A stretch of DNA of 64,000 nucleotides, from assembly GCF_010015445.1 (NCBI RefSeq), contig NC_053126.1, forward strand, positions 10,541,778-10,605,777, read 5' to 3'. The first letter of the stretch is position 1, and each line of letters opens with the position of its first letter. The stretch comes from Perca fluviatilis (lineage: Eukaryota; Chordata; Actinopteri; Perciformes; Percidae). The notes below the pieces were generated by a model that was given only the letters and a program-made list of their open reading frames with translations, had not been told where the DNA came from and did not search any database. Of the stretch, positions 14,067 to 27,999 are shown piece after piece. The translations under genes and the position numbers were made by a program.

Positions 14067-17000
14067 CAGCAATTTCGCCTGAACACACATCTACTACCAC
14101 CAGCAGCTATTACCACTCCTCCACACACCTAGACTGTGATGGGAATAGAGATTATGCCAGAGCATGTCATCGGGCGTGGACCATTAAACACACCCTGGAT
14201 ACAGGTAGCGTGGATGGTAGCGGGCCATGTACCAAACCAGCAGGCCACAGATGCTCTGTCATTTTAGCTGTCAAATTACTACCTGGCCTGTGAGACAGAT
14301 AGACCTGCTTTGGTTTAGTAAGAGGCTGGCGAGACAGAGTGGTAATTAGCTGTGCAGTGACCATAGGGAAGAGAGAAGATATTGGGGGAGAGGGAAATAT
14401 GTAAGAAGGCAATGGGGAGTAAAGGAGGCCCCAGTGAACTGTAATAAGAGGGAGGACAAGAGGGGGTTAAAAGAACTGACACTTTATTATGCTTTCTTTC
14501 CTCTAGAGGGTAAGTTAAAGCAAGAATGAATAAGGGAGATAAGAGAGATGTTGTGTGAAGGAGCAGAGTGTGTAAATGGCATGCCAAATTAGATAGAAAC
14601 GACCAGCTTCAGCTCAGAGGGCCAAACTTGTTATATGTGGTCACAGCCTGGGTGAGATATGTAAATTTCCTCCAGAAAACACTTGTCACTTTGGTTGTGC
14701 TCTGCCTGAATTCCGCTGAGCTCATGTTAACCAGAGTGGAAAGAGTGGGGGGACTCCTGTTGTTTTGGATAGCAAAACACTTAAGTGTATTATGGTTATA
14801 CAAGTTGTCATGAATTCAAAAAGCCTCGTTAACATGAGCTAGATCTACTCTATTCGACTAAAATGTAATTTTTTATGTGAAAACTAATTTTGATTGGGTT
14901 GTGGTGTGGCTGAGCTCCCAAGAATTACATCTTGACTTGTCTTCTTCTCTGCATTTTCGCCACTATCAGTAATGAAATCCATTGTTGTTTGAGCAGAGTT
15001 ACTGTAAATGTAAAATAATTGCAATTTTTGCAGGGCTTCTGTTTTACATTTCATATAGTATAAGGTGATCCTGTAATTGTGTCCACTTCCTGTATCTTCA
15101 CAAACCTTTATCCAAAAAATGTTGTATTCCGGATGGCTTATCTGTTTTGTCCTATGACTGCGTGATCCGTACTGGAAACCTGATTTGTTCAGGTCCTATC
15201 CCCCGACAAATGGGCTATCCTAACCCTAACCATTCAAGGTCTAACCTCAACCATCTTCGCACATGCGTAAAACAAATCATGTTTCCAGTACGGATGCGGC
15301 AGCCGCACCTTTCCTCTTTTACTCGGCTCTTCTACCTCTGCTCCTAACCAACCCTGTCCTGACCTTTTTCCTCATCCTCTGCCGTTGTGACACCAGGACA
15401 CATTGCGGGAGTGCCCACCAGACCATGGCACTGATGTGGACTATGCCTGCAATCCTAGCCTTCAGTTTATCTCGCCCATGTACTTTGTCTCCTTCGTGCT
15501 CACCGCCCAGTTCGTGCTCATCAATGTGGTGGTGGCCGTGCTGATGAAGCACCTGGACGACTCCAACAAGGAGGCCCAAGAGGAGGCGGAGATGGATGCA
15601 GAAATTGAGCTGGAGCTGGCCCAGGGCACCCTCTGTTGCATGGGCGCCCCCAGTTGCGGGGGTGGGAAGGTGGAGAAAGGACTAGTCGCTGCTGGACCTG
15701 GAGGCACAGCGGGGGGGAGGGATAGAGGAGGTCCGATTGGAGAGAAGGGAGAAGGAGTGAGGAAGATGCGACATTCAGCAGGCAGTGTGCACCCAGGAGC
15801 GTACAGCTCCCATGACTCCAGCCGGACCCTATACTCACCAGCACAAGTGAGTGTGTGCATTTCTGTGTTTGTGTGAGAGTGCGAGTAATCTTATGTTTGT
15901 TTCCTGATAGTGTGAAAGCTCTATTTTGTATGTGTGGCATTTGTGGGTGGGTGGGTGGGTGGGTGTGTTTGTGTCTGCAAGGGGGATTGAGTGAATCTGC
16001 ACAATCGGGATCGGGCATATCACAGCTTTTTTTATTACGGATCCGTTTGGCCGTGCAGAAATCAGATTCTCATTGATTTATATCCATTTCTATTTTTTAT
16101 TTATTTTTTCCCATCATGGTCCTTTAAACAGTGGAACCATTGCATAGTTAAGTGCAATGTGAGGTTTGAGCAAGTGACACCAACAGTGGCCAGCAGTTAA
16201 ATGACCAGCAAGGTATTGAAGGTGCTTGAATAAATAAAAGTTTGCTGTGCAACTGTTTTAGCTTCATTTTCCACATGAATTATGCCTCGTTTTGGTCTGC
16301 AAAGGGGAAAAAGAGAAGTTGCCTAAATACTATCAAAACCTTCCTGCATTGTCCACTCCGACACACTTCTCTCCAAGGACATTACACAAAACACAATATG
16401 AGAATAAACAATATATAGTAGAAAATTATGGAAAGCGTGACACAGTCCAGATTTTCTTAATGCATTGTGATCCAGCTTTTAAACATATCTGAACATATAT
16501 AAATCACTGTTATAATTGCTTTAACAATTGTATTGTAGGCTTAGTGTGCACCTTGCAGCTGTGTTATGAAGATAAATATGAATTTTGATCAAACACAGTA
16601 TCACTGGATAGTAAACAATTTGATCAGTATCTGGGGCAAAAAAAAAACGTAATGGAGACATTCCTATTTTTGAGTTTCCTCTCTGGCTGCCTGTCACTTT
16701 GCTTCTCTTTACACAGTATCAGTGCATTAGTTCATGCAGAGAAAATTACATATTCGATTCACAAACTGAAAGAATACAAAAGAGATCAACAATATGGCAG
16801 TAATTTCTGTTTGAATGGTGCTGACATGGGAGAGAGTAGAGAATCATTGCTCTATTCCCCATTGTGAAATTAACTGACAGCCACATTGCCTGATTACACT
16901 CAGTCATTTTGCCAATCTCTTTGTATAATTTGTTTGTACTTTTGTTCATTTTCTTTTACAGATTTTGTGAGAAGAAAGGGAGGGTAAGGAGGGTCAAACA

Positions 17001-17748
17001 TCTACACAAAGAGAGGGAATAGTAAGATAGGCATATACCAGGCAAATAAAAGGAAATAGACACTAAGCTGTGTCTTAATTACAACATTGCACAAGTGCAA
17101 TTATGTTTAAAAAAAAAATCAATGAATATGAATGTAAACACATTGGGCTGGAATTAAAGGCATTTTCCAAAATGAAACCAAACTACTTAAGTGATATTAA
17201 ATGAAAGCCAAGGCTTAGCCATATATTTCCATTTTTTTTTTAAAGTTTTGTCTTCCTTCACTGTAGTCATAGCAACCTATGTTGTCAGCAAGCAGATATG
17301 AGCAACTTTAATGGCTTTCTCAGTTTTTCAGCTTTCAGTAGAGTTTGCAGACACACGTGCATGGTTACATTTTTTAAATGATCATTTCACTGTCTACATC
17401 TGTGCGTGAGAGTGGATGGTCTCTCATTTCTATTCGCAGTCTGACAGCAGAGACACACGCTTCCATTATGAAATCGCTAATAATAGTCTGCGATATCGGT
17501 GCAGAAACACATAAAGATGACTCATCGGCTGCCATAAAGAGTCTCACCGTTGTAGAGCTAAAGTTGGCTGTGTGGAGACATTTTTAGCTCACTGTGACGG
17601 AACTTAATGCAGACCATGGAGAACACATTGGCAGCATCCTCCCCCCCTCTCTCGCTATCTCTTCCGATCTCCCCCCTCTTATTCTCTGTCTCTTAAGTGA
17701 TGCAATAAGGGATCTGGCAGAACAATGCAATTTATTCGGAACACAGGT

Positions 17749-17822
<74 letters not shown>

Positions 17823-20800
17823 CGTGCGGCGGCGCGGCGCGGCGCGTGCGTGCGCGTATGCGCGTGCGTGCGTGTGTGTGTGTGTAAACATTGTGACATC
17901 TTCTGCTGTGGTGCTTTAGTAAATCTCAACATATTGTCATTGTAGCTTCTCCAGAGAATACAAATAATAGATCTGATGAGTCTTGATGATGTATAGAGAC
18001 TCAAGAAAGATTGCAGCTACAACTGCTATATTCTATAACGTGCCATAATACACACTGAAAAAGTCATTTTCGACTCTATGGTGAAACACTCGTAATATAT
18101 TGCACAGGGACTAGAGGCGACACTGTAGGAAGTCGACACACAGAGGGAGAGAGAGTTAGGGAGTAAGAGAGGAGAGATAATGGCTGAGCCGGTGACAGTC
18201 AGATAGACGCAGTAATTAATTTCAGCTCTCTACCCTCTCTCTCAATTTCCATTCCCTTTAGACGGGCCCTATTGTTGTCCCCTAATACAGTTATTAATGG
18301 AGGCCAGCACATAGGCCACCACAGTCAATCAAACATTATTTTTTATATCAAACTCTTCATGTACACCGAATGGACTATCTTGGGACTGTGTGAGAGAGAA
18401 AATGTATTTAATAGACCTGGATATGGCAGAGTCAGCCTTACTGCCAGTTTGTCTTCATGCACAAATGTGGCACCGCAACACAAACCAGCATTCTTTAGGT
18501 ATATTTATAAATGCTGGAAGTACAGTAACCTACCTCTTAAATTCTTAGCCCCCTCATTTTCAAAACATAAGCCATGAGTGATTGTAATATAACAGAATGA
18601 GTCAGAAATGTGTGTTTGCATAAGATATCTAAGTATAGACCTGTAAGCGCTGTTGTAGAAATGTGTTGTGAAAATAGCCCTGTGTGGGGATTGAAGAGGA
18701 GTGACCTTGTTTCACAGTATCTTTTGGGATTTATCTGCTCATGTAATTGTTATTTTGGCTGTTATGAATGTGCTACAGGCACAAGACATCTAATTCATTG
18801 TGAAATACAGTGCCCTGCCAAGAAACACAGAAATCATGTTTAAAGTAGTTTTCATTTTTTTCTGTCAGTAGTTTCCCTTTTTTCTGTCAGATTGGTTTCT
18901 GAAAAAAAAAAAAATCAATCTGGCAGATGAGATTCAGGCAAGGAGGGATCATTTAAGTCGCCGAAAAAGCCCTGACTGATTCAGTCTAAATTGCTTTAAA
19001 CCTAATAATACCCAGAGCACAAAGCAAATGCTTAAATCTTAAATTGTTTCAACAAGGTATTGAACAGCCTAATTGAGGTGATATATCAAATGTAATTGCG
19101 CCGCTCTCAGTGCTCAAGGCTTTGATAGTAAAATTAGGTGTTACTTGGCTAATGAGGGTTTGGAGTCATATTATTGAGGAGCCTTTTTGCAAAAGAGAAC
19201 AGTGCTTAGCCCTGAAGGCCAACAGAGTAGGAGAGGGGCATTTGTTCTGCTTTATTTGTACATACATGACACAGAACGTGTTTTAGATGTGTTTTTTTTT
19301 TTACTTTTGTGGTTTTAGAAATGAAGACTTAGGTAAACTACATGTGTGAATGTGTGCATTTATGTGTGAGTACATAATGAAGTATAAAAGCATACCTGCG
19401 TGTGCACACAGACATTTTTATAACCCTTACGATGGTGTATGCATTTCCCTGCGTGTTCTTTGTCCTCGCATGTCCGCATGTGCACATGTTGGCACCTGCG
19501 TGCAATACCGGTCTGCCGGCCTGCGTCTCGTGTGTATGTGTCCGTGTGTATGTCTGCGTGTATGTGTGTGTGTGTGTGTGTGTGTATGTGTTCCAGGAGA
19601 GCCAATGGCTGGACAGCGTATCTCTCCTGATCAAGGATACATTGGAGGGGGAGATGCTGATGATCGACAACCTCTCCGGTTCTGTCTTCCACCACTATTC
19701 CTCTCCTCCACCCATCTGTAAAGATTGCAGGGGCCACCCACAAGAGGTACCACCATGAACGCACATAAATACCAACATATATGCAATACACATGCAAACA
19801 CACGCATACACCTAAAGGGCAGGTCGCCCCAGATATTAAATTCATCCTTGTGGTTTAAATTTATTTTACAGAACCAAAGGCATCCATTTTTTTGGATACA
19901 GATTTGGCTGACACAACCATCCACAGTACCACAAACAGATGCATACATTTTTACCATGGTCATTTTTAGTGACAGGCTCTACGCACTGAGCTTCACTGGA
20001 CCAACCTGGAGGCCCATATTTATCAAACATGTCAGAATCACTCCTATTAGTCAACCAGAATATTTCACTAGTATTAAAAATACTCCCACCTCAGAAAATG
20101 AAACCGATTTATAAAGAAACCATCTCAGTGTTGCCAATTTAACTATCATGCCGCTAGACTTTTAGTGACCATTTTATTTTAAAAAAGAAAAGAAAAGAAA
20201 AAAAAGCACAGCAGCAAATTTAGTGAAATTTCGGGCAAACATCTTTACTTTCCCTTGAAGAGAGTTGCAGGTGATCCTGCAGTCCTCCTCGCTCGCTGTT
20301 GCTGCGGTTCTTTGGCTTGACAGCTGCGTTCCGTGAGTGAGAGAGAGCAGCACGTTCAGTCGACCACAGCAGCCAGACTGATATATAAACTGATTGCAGA
20401 GTATCCATAGTGTATTTGAAAATGCATCGGTTTAGTTTCTGTGTTCAGTCAGGGCATCTTACCAATGGCTACGCTCATATTTCAGCAAAACCAGGCTTAC
20501 CAAGTCTTGTTTCATTATCATGGGTTAGTGGGGAGGAAGAACCAGGTCAGCTTTATAGCTGTGAAATGCATTTAATGTAATCGCAGATGTGAGGGACCCA
20601 AATTAGATGTTATACCCACAGTTTCTGGTTGTCAAATAAATGTACATTTTAGGATTTTGTGGATATTAGTAGATAGATGGCAATTGCAAAAAATAATGTT
20701 ACATTTACAAATCTTGATTTATAAAATGCTTTTACTCCTTTGCCTGAAAATAGGCCCACATATGGATCATTCTGAGAAGTGTGGGTAAATACACCGCTAG

Positions 20801-22783
20801 GCCTGATCTTTGCTCTGAGATGCTTGGTAAACATGGCCACATGTGTTGGATGAAAATAAACTTGAGGGACATTTTGAAATAAATTCACACTGGATGCAAG
20901 CACCTAGTTGTGTAGGTAGAAACTTATGAATGAAATACCGTCCTTATCATACATATGTGTACATGTGTAAAGATATACCAGCCTATGCAAACGTTTTTGC
21001 CTGCATCAACTGTGTTTCAAAAACTTACAGTGAATAGCAAACCTCAGTAGCCCTGAAACACACACACTCACATATACAAGACACACACATTCATGCACAC
21101 AGGCACAAGCACACACACTCCACGATGTTCAGGAGCAGATTACGTGCATGCAGATTTGCAACAGGGACACACACAGGCACATGCATTTGGCACGTACTTT
21201 CATGGATATGCGCACACAGGGCTTCATTCATCACACAAAGCTGTTTGAATGGGAGGTGTTGTTAAAGTAAATATTTTATAAAGTTAATTAAAAACATAGT
21301 CTCAACATGAGATGATGTCAACTTTCCATATGTGCAGAAATGTGGATTAATGAGGCCCATTGCATGCATACACACATGCAACCATTCCTGGCATGCATGC
21401 ACGCATGCACCAACACTCATTTACTTGTGCTTGTATTTTGGGGTATTTTGTACTCAGGAGATCTTGCATCACAGTAAACATAATCACAAACATACTGTCC
21501 TGTGCCAGTGTTGTCCATCACAATGACAAAGTGCTGCGGGTCAGCTCACAAGAAGCAATAACTGGGCTCTACACCTCCTTACCTGTCAGTCCTGCTTTCT
21601 GCCTGTCTGCAGATGCTGTCAAACCATCAATCTTTCTTCCCTCTTTTACATGTTTACTCCCATCCATTCCTCTACTCCTCTGGCTTTTCCTCTATCGCTC
21701 TCTGATTTACTGTGTCTGATCCTTTTCTTCAATTTCCCATGTTCTTTAACCATCAGACTTGCATATTGTTTGTTTGTGTGTATGTGAGAGCGCTAGTGTG
21801 GGTGTGTGCCATTTTCAGACAGATGAGTCTGTCACTGCTGTGAGTTATGTACAATGGTGTTGTGTTTAAGGGGACACGAAGGCACAGCGGGACACCTGGA
21901 TGCAGTGTGTGTGTGACAGTGAAAATATTCATCAAGTAACTACCTAATAAGGACTTGAGAGAGTCTGTCAACAGTTGAGTCTGCAGGGAACATTTCAATG
22001 GAGCAGTGAAGGCCTTTGCCATTTATTCAGTTCCTAGATTAAACAGGCACTTCTCAAGCATGCAGGAGCGGTCAACAACACAATTTCTCTGACATTATTT
22101 TTTGGAAGGGCGCCATCTTAAAAGGTGGAATTAGATGTTTCGGGAATCTGTTTTGAAAGTTCTGAAAGCTACCTGAACAGGCAGAGGGCTTTACTGTATG
22201 TATGGACATCAGCAGGTTCTGTGGTCATAAATGGCATTTCTCAGGGAAAATTTATCCCATGATGATACTGCATGATGAGTGGACGCGTGGTAATACATTG
22301 GCATATTTCACAAAGTCCCAAGAGGTATGAGAGAAGAAATAAGTTGCATACTTATATTCCTTTTTGTGCTGTGTAGATGTTGTGCATTTAGCATTTAAGA
22401 GTAGAAAAATAACTACTTACCAAATCAGTTAAATCACTTATGTGTAGGATTTCAATATTTCTTTGGTGACTAGTGGTAGTATTAAAAACCTGTGGTAGAC
22501 AGCAAGGAGGTGTGTCTGTTTTGGCACCTGTGTGTTGTGGAAAATGATCATCTGACTGCTGGTGCACTTGTTTCCTATATTTAGCATAAATTATATTGCA
22601 TTTGCTTACCATGTCCTGACTCGCATGAGTCACGCTATCAGGCCATGAGATATCCGTCAGCTGTGTAGCAACTCCTTCTGTACCCAGTGCCTTTTTCATT
22701 GTCCCTGGAGGCACAGCCAAGAATACAGGAAGAGAGTTGAGCTGCATTGCTGCGCTTCTCTCTTGCTTCCTTGCTCCATCCAA

Positions 22784-22819
<36 letters not shown>

Positions 22820-24591
22820 CTCCCTCTTTGGGCAATGGTAATTTACGGCTGCATATCAGCCATGAATCTTTTTCTAGGAACCTCTTTGTAATTCTGACCT
22901 ACGGGTACGTGTAAATATATCGCTAACAGGCCTCACTCCATTGGATTTCACTGGGCCCTTTTACCCTCCTCCTCTCTGGCTATGTGTTGCTCTGTCTTTT
23001 TAAAGAAATACTGCTTGAGCACATCATAGCACCCCCAGAAACCCTGAAATTCCACTCCAGCTCACTGATCAACTGCAGTATGTTTTGAAATTGTGTGCAA
23101 AAAGTGCTGCAAGGGGGAAGGGTAGAGAAGGAAGTCACCCTGAGAAGCTTGAGCTCACACGAGGCTCATGCAGTGATCATTTAAAACCAATTCAATAGCG
23201 ATATGAGCTGAGTTACACAATGAAACAAACTTAGCTGGAGCGAATGTTGGAACAAATGAGAGCGAGAGAGGTTAGTAGCAGTTGGAGTATTTGTTGTCAC
23301 TTCCCAACTATTCTGTGTTTGGTAATGCTGTGTCTTTAGGATTGCTGTACAACCAGGACTATGAGACACCATTACACACAGCAACAACATTGTAATGTAC
23401 AGTGTTTAAAAAACATACTCAGTTGGCTATAGGGGCAGAATTATGAGGTTCTGGTGCATCTACAACTTCACTCCTGATGGAAAAAAAAAACATATCTTCA
23501 CTCTTGCTTACAGATACATATAGAGACTGCAGGGGCACACCTAAAAACATGCACACATACACCTGCTGTGTACGCACTGCTTGGATATCTGCCTCTCGCC
23601 TCTCATTCAGCCTCTGCCTTTACATATTTTGTTCAGTTAATAATGACAAAGCAATGTTGTTACTTCTTGAAATCTCTCACCCTGCTCTCTTTACAGACAG
23701 GTGCCACGGCATTTTGGCTACTTTGAATTGTCAACATCTGGTGAAGCATATCGAAACTTGGCAGAGGTTTTACCTATCATGTCTGTGTCGCTCATATCGA
23801 CCAATAGGAGATGTACTATATATACGAAGGAATCATGAGAGACATCTTCAAAGCATTGTTGCTGATTCTTTAGAAATGTAATATCTATGTATACAAAGAT
23901 ACTGAGGTCAGTTGTGGTTATTGTGATCCCAAGAATAAATCATGCATTATATTTAGCACTTATAAGACAATGCTCTATTAATTCAGTAACTGAAAGGTTT
24001 GCTGTTCCTATTCCCTATCCCTTCCTGTTTTAAAACATGAATAACAGAGGTACATTTTTGCAGCAGATAAAAATGGCAGAGATTGAGCAGGCATCACTGA
24101 AGTCAGAGCAACTGTCAGACAAGTCCTCATCCCCCACCCTGCCAGATGACCTCAGCCTGGACGAACATACTGCCTACCAGCTGCTGGTGAGAGAGGGCAA
24201 GGTGGGTACAGTATGAGCAGAGTGAGGAGGGATGTGGTGGCAAGATTAGGATCTACACTTCAAAAAAGAAAAAAAATACATCTCTTTAAAGTGTTGAAAA
24301 ATATGGAGTACAAATGTGCAGTAGTGACATACATGCCCTTATTCCCAAGACATCATTTTCTGTGTAGCCAAAGTAAAAGACAGTGTTTGCAAAAATACGT
24401 TTGTTTTAAGTAAAGAAACGTTGTAGGATTCAGAGGATGTAATACCATAAAATCAATACAAACAAAAGGAGTCATGAATACAGCAGGCAAAAGTAGTCCA
24501 AACAGTCCAAAACGCAGTGGAAGTCAAAAACAGCAATCACAGGAAACAGGAACCACCGAGACCAAAAGGGTAGGGTAGGGTAGAGAGAACA

Positions 24592-24629
<38 letters not shown>

Positions 24630-27600
24630 ACAAGAGGTAACGAGGTGAAACAAGGAACAGGTGACACAAGGACTCAGGAACAGGTGAAACAGGGTGGGGC
24701 AGACAATAACGAAGGTGGAAAAACACAAGGCAGGAAGTAACACGAGACATGACAAAGGAGGAAAAAACAGACTACAAAATAAAACAGGAAACTGAAACAC
24801 ATACAATAAACCTTGACAATAAAGTTGGATCTGAGCTTTGATCAATGGTAATAATGTGCAATTTACAAATATATTCTTCACCTTCTTCACGCTATTTGGT
24901 CTTTATGCTGCTCAGATAAAATTACGAATGACATGATGATCCTCCCAGTAAGATATAGTAAATAGTGAACGTGGGACAGAGTGCCTGGGAGTGAGCACCT
25001 GGTTTAATGTCATTACCAGGGTAATTACACTTTTTTGTTTAAAAAAATAAAAACATAAAAAGCTTTCAGTGACCAGAATAATAACAATTGCACCATAGAT
25101 TCATTGTTAACGTCAAGTATTTTCACTACTTTGTACTTTACATGTACAGTATACCGGCACGTTGTCCTACTCCCCCAAAAAGATAAGCACAAACAATGGC
25201 AGAGGCTCACTGATGATTTTTTTTATATATATATATATTTATTCCAGGAAGCACAAAACAAATGACCATTATAAAATATTTTTCATGGCTATGCTGTAGG
25301 CTCTCTTGTGAATTAAAGATAAAAAACCTTAAGATTCCAAAGATCCCGTTATCGCTTTTTCTCTGTGTATCAGTGGTAACTATCTTGTCTTTGAAGAATC
25401 CACAATCTCTTCTCATGAATAAAACTAGGCTCTTCCTATAGTTGCTATCCTGGGTGGCTCTCATGCCTCCCTCTCTTGCACACACTCTCCCCCTTTCATG
25501 CTTACTTCCTACTTTATCCATGTTACCCCTCTGGTAATTGCACACCTTCTCTGCACCTCCCTCTAGCCCCTCTATCTCCATCCCTTATCATCCGTCCTTC
25601 CTAGATATCCTCCACTGTAATGAGGTAATGCTCCTTGGTTCTGGATAGCCAGATAAGCCTGCAACTGCCACGCATGGCTGTGAACCACTGCTCATTAGAG
25701 GAGGGAGGGAAAAAGAGGGAGAGAGAAAGAGGTAAAGACAGAAGGTGAGAAAGGATCTAAGGTTAGGGATTTCATTTGCCAAACTGTGTTTGGGGAAATA
25801 AAAATGTGTGTGTGGCACTGAGTAATGTGTGCCATGGTTGTTTGAGGTTTGTATGGGTGTGGGTGGCTGCCTGTTTGAAAGGGGGTCGTTCAGGGGCTAG
25901 GACTGAATGACTCAGAGATACAATACACTAGTGGAAGCACAAAAGTGGACACACATGCATGCATGCGTGCACGAACACGCACAAATGATTCTGCAGTCCC
26001 CACATGATGGTAATTAAAACGTACAAGGTAGGAGCTTACAAAGCTGAACTCCTGCCTTAATCTACCTCGTGCTCCCCGCTTCCAGCTGTTGCAGCCATCA
26101 CACACACACTGACACGTTTCTAACTAATCATTGATTGTTACAATATGTAACATTAACATTACAATAACAGGCTCTTTCAGCCCATAATCAGTCCTCGCCC
26201 TTCACTAGCACCTAAATGAAAAGCCCGAGGGATGATGAGAATCAGAGACCATGTTTGATATCTGCAGGATGCCAGAGGGGCTGTTTTTTTTCTGCACTCA
26301 TTTTCTATTAGGCTTGGTCCAGGAATTGTCATTTTTACAAAATGTAATGCTAATCCTAAACTTGAATTGTCCTTTTGCAAAAGAAGTAAGAGGTTTATGT
26401 ACATTTTAAACTATGTTAATTTATTGTAAGCTTTTTTTTTTCAGCACACAAGTCCAAGCAATCATAAAAAAGCAATCATAAAAAAAATGTTATGTCATTT
26501 ATCTATCCCTACATGTCTAGTTTAGCTTCTTTTTTAAATGACGTTCCACACACTTTTAGATTTATAAAAAAAAGACATTTCCTTCAATGTCAGATAATCT
26601 GTTCTCTTCCAGGGAAGGTGCAGCAGTGACTCTCGCAGCTCTGAGGAGGCTGGAGGTGGAGGGAGTCATGCAGGAGGCCACCAGACTCAAACCGTGGTGC
26701 AGAGCCAGGTGCAGGGGTTGGGCCAGCCCTGCCGGGCCCTGAGCACTGGTATTGAGGTGGAGACTGCACTACAGGAGATGGAGATGCAAACACAGCAACC
26801 ACATATGCGTTCACCTCACTGTAGCCACAGTGAGTAAAACCAGATAAAGTATATTCACTGTACTACCAGGCTGGATTTCAAAGGAATTTATTAATGATAT
26901 ATTATCAATATCAATTTTGTATTTGTACCTGCAAACAAGTAAATTCTGATTTCTTTTCATGCTGTTTTTTTGCAGCCTACATTATATATATGTCAAAAAA
27001 GTTGGTGGGTAAAATTGACACATGAAAGACACAATTTGGACAAGACATAACATGGTTTTGTTAAATGAGAGCAACAACTTTCCAAGATAAATATCTAAGA
27101 AAACATATTGTAAATTATATTCACAATAGGAGGATTTCAGGAGAGATTATAAAGGTCCCAGAAATGTACCTCTCAACAATTAGGAAGAGAGCATACAAAG
27201 GGCACTTGAACCTCTGCAATAAAGTGCTAAATGATCTGTGTAGTTCTATTTCGTATAGGCTTCGCCCACTAAGAGCTGTTGCTATTGGGTTTATCCCTCG
27301 TGCATGCGCAGTCGACCATACTTTTTTTTTTTTTTATTCAGTTTAAGATTTATTTATTAGGACATTAATCAACATTTCTGTAAAAGTGTTAGCCAGTCAG
27401 CTCATTTTTTAAACTGTAGTCCTATTTACCTAGAATGCGTGTCTTTGTGGGAGGAAACCCACGCAAACACGAGGAGAACATGCAAACTCTACACAGAAAG
27501 GCCCTGCCACAGCTGATACCATTTAACCAAATGCCATCACAAAGCATATACTCATCCCCACACTACACATTAGACTCTGATTCAGACACTTTATTAATCC

Positions 27601-27888
27601 AATGGGCAATTCATTTGCAGCTTCCCAGTCCATACAGTCAGTTCCAACGAACACTCATCAAACAACAGTTAAAGATGTTATAAAAAAAATATCAACATTA
27701 AACAACACCTAAAATCTGTCAGTTAACAGTGGGTGCTTTAACCTGCCACCCTGCAAAGCAACAAGAGGCCCCACCTAAAGGAAGTATTTTAAAGCATGTA
27801 GGGAGATAGGGATTCACTCACGACATCCACCTGCAAGTGTTGGGCTTGCTGACTTAGTAGCTATTTCACTGCCACTGTATTACTTATG

Positions 27889-27935
<47 letters not shown>

Positions 27936-27961
27936 TTATATCTATCTATCTATCTATCTAT

Positions 27962-27999
<38 letters not shown>

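Larger units (their letters stand above)
13491..15396 (+). other. intron 9 with L2 fragment, CA repeat and small foldback
   Basis: It holds an antisense L2 LINE fragment (about 13565-13860), a CA/GC microsatellite (14001-14063) and a small inverted repeat (15163-15296). The remainder is unremarkable. Confidence 0.6.
15847..19596 (+). other. intron 10 (3.75 kb) with a Z-DNA-prone microsatellite
   Basis: Besides the TG/CG tract (17751-17885) and a TG tract before the acceptor (19563-19585), I see no gene or named repeat. Positions 18,900-19,260 are smooth, repeat-free sequence. Confidence 0.55.

Noticed and set aside
15462..16018. Antisense frames of 132 and 165 codons
   Set aside because: Shadows of exon 10 of the channel, with no homology in the antisense direction.
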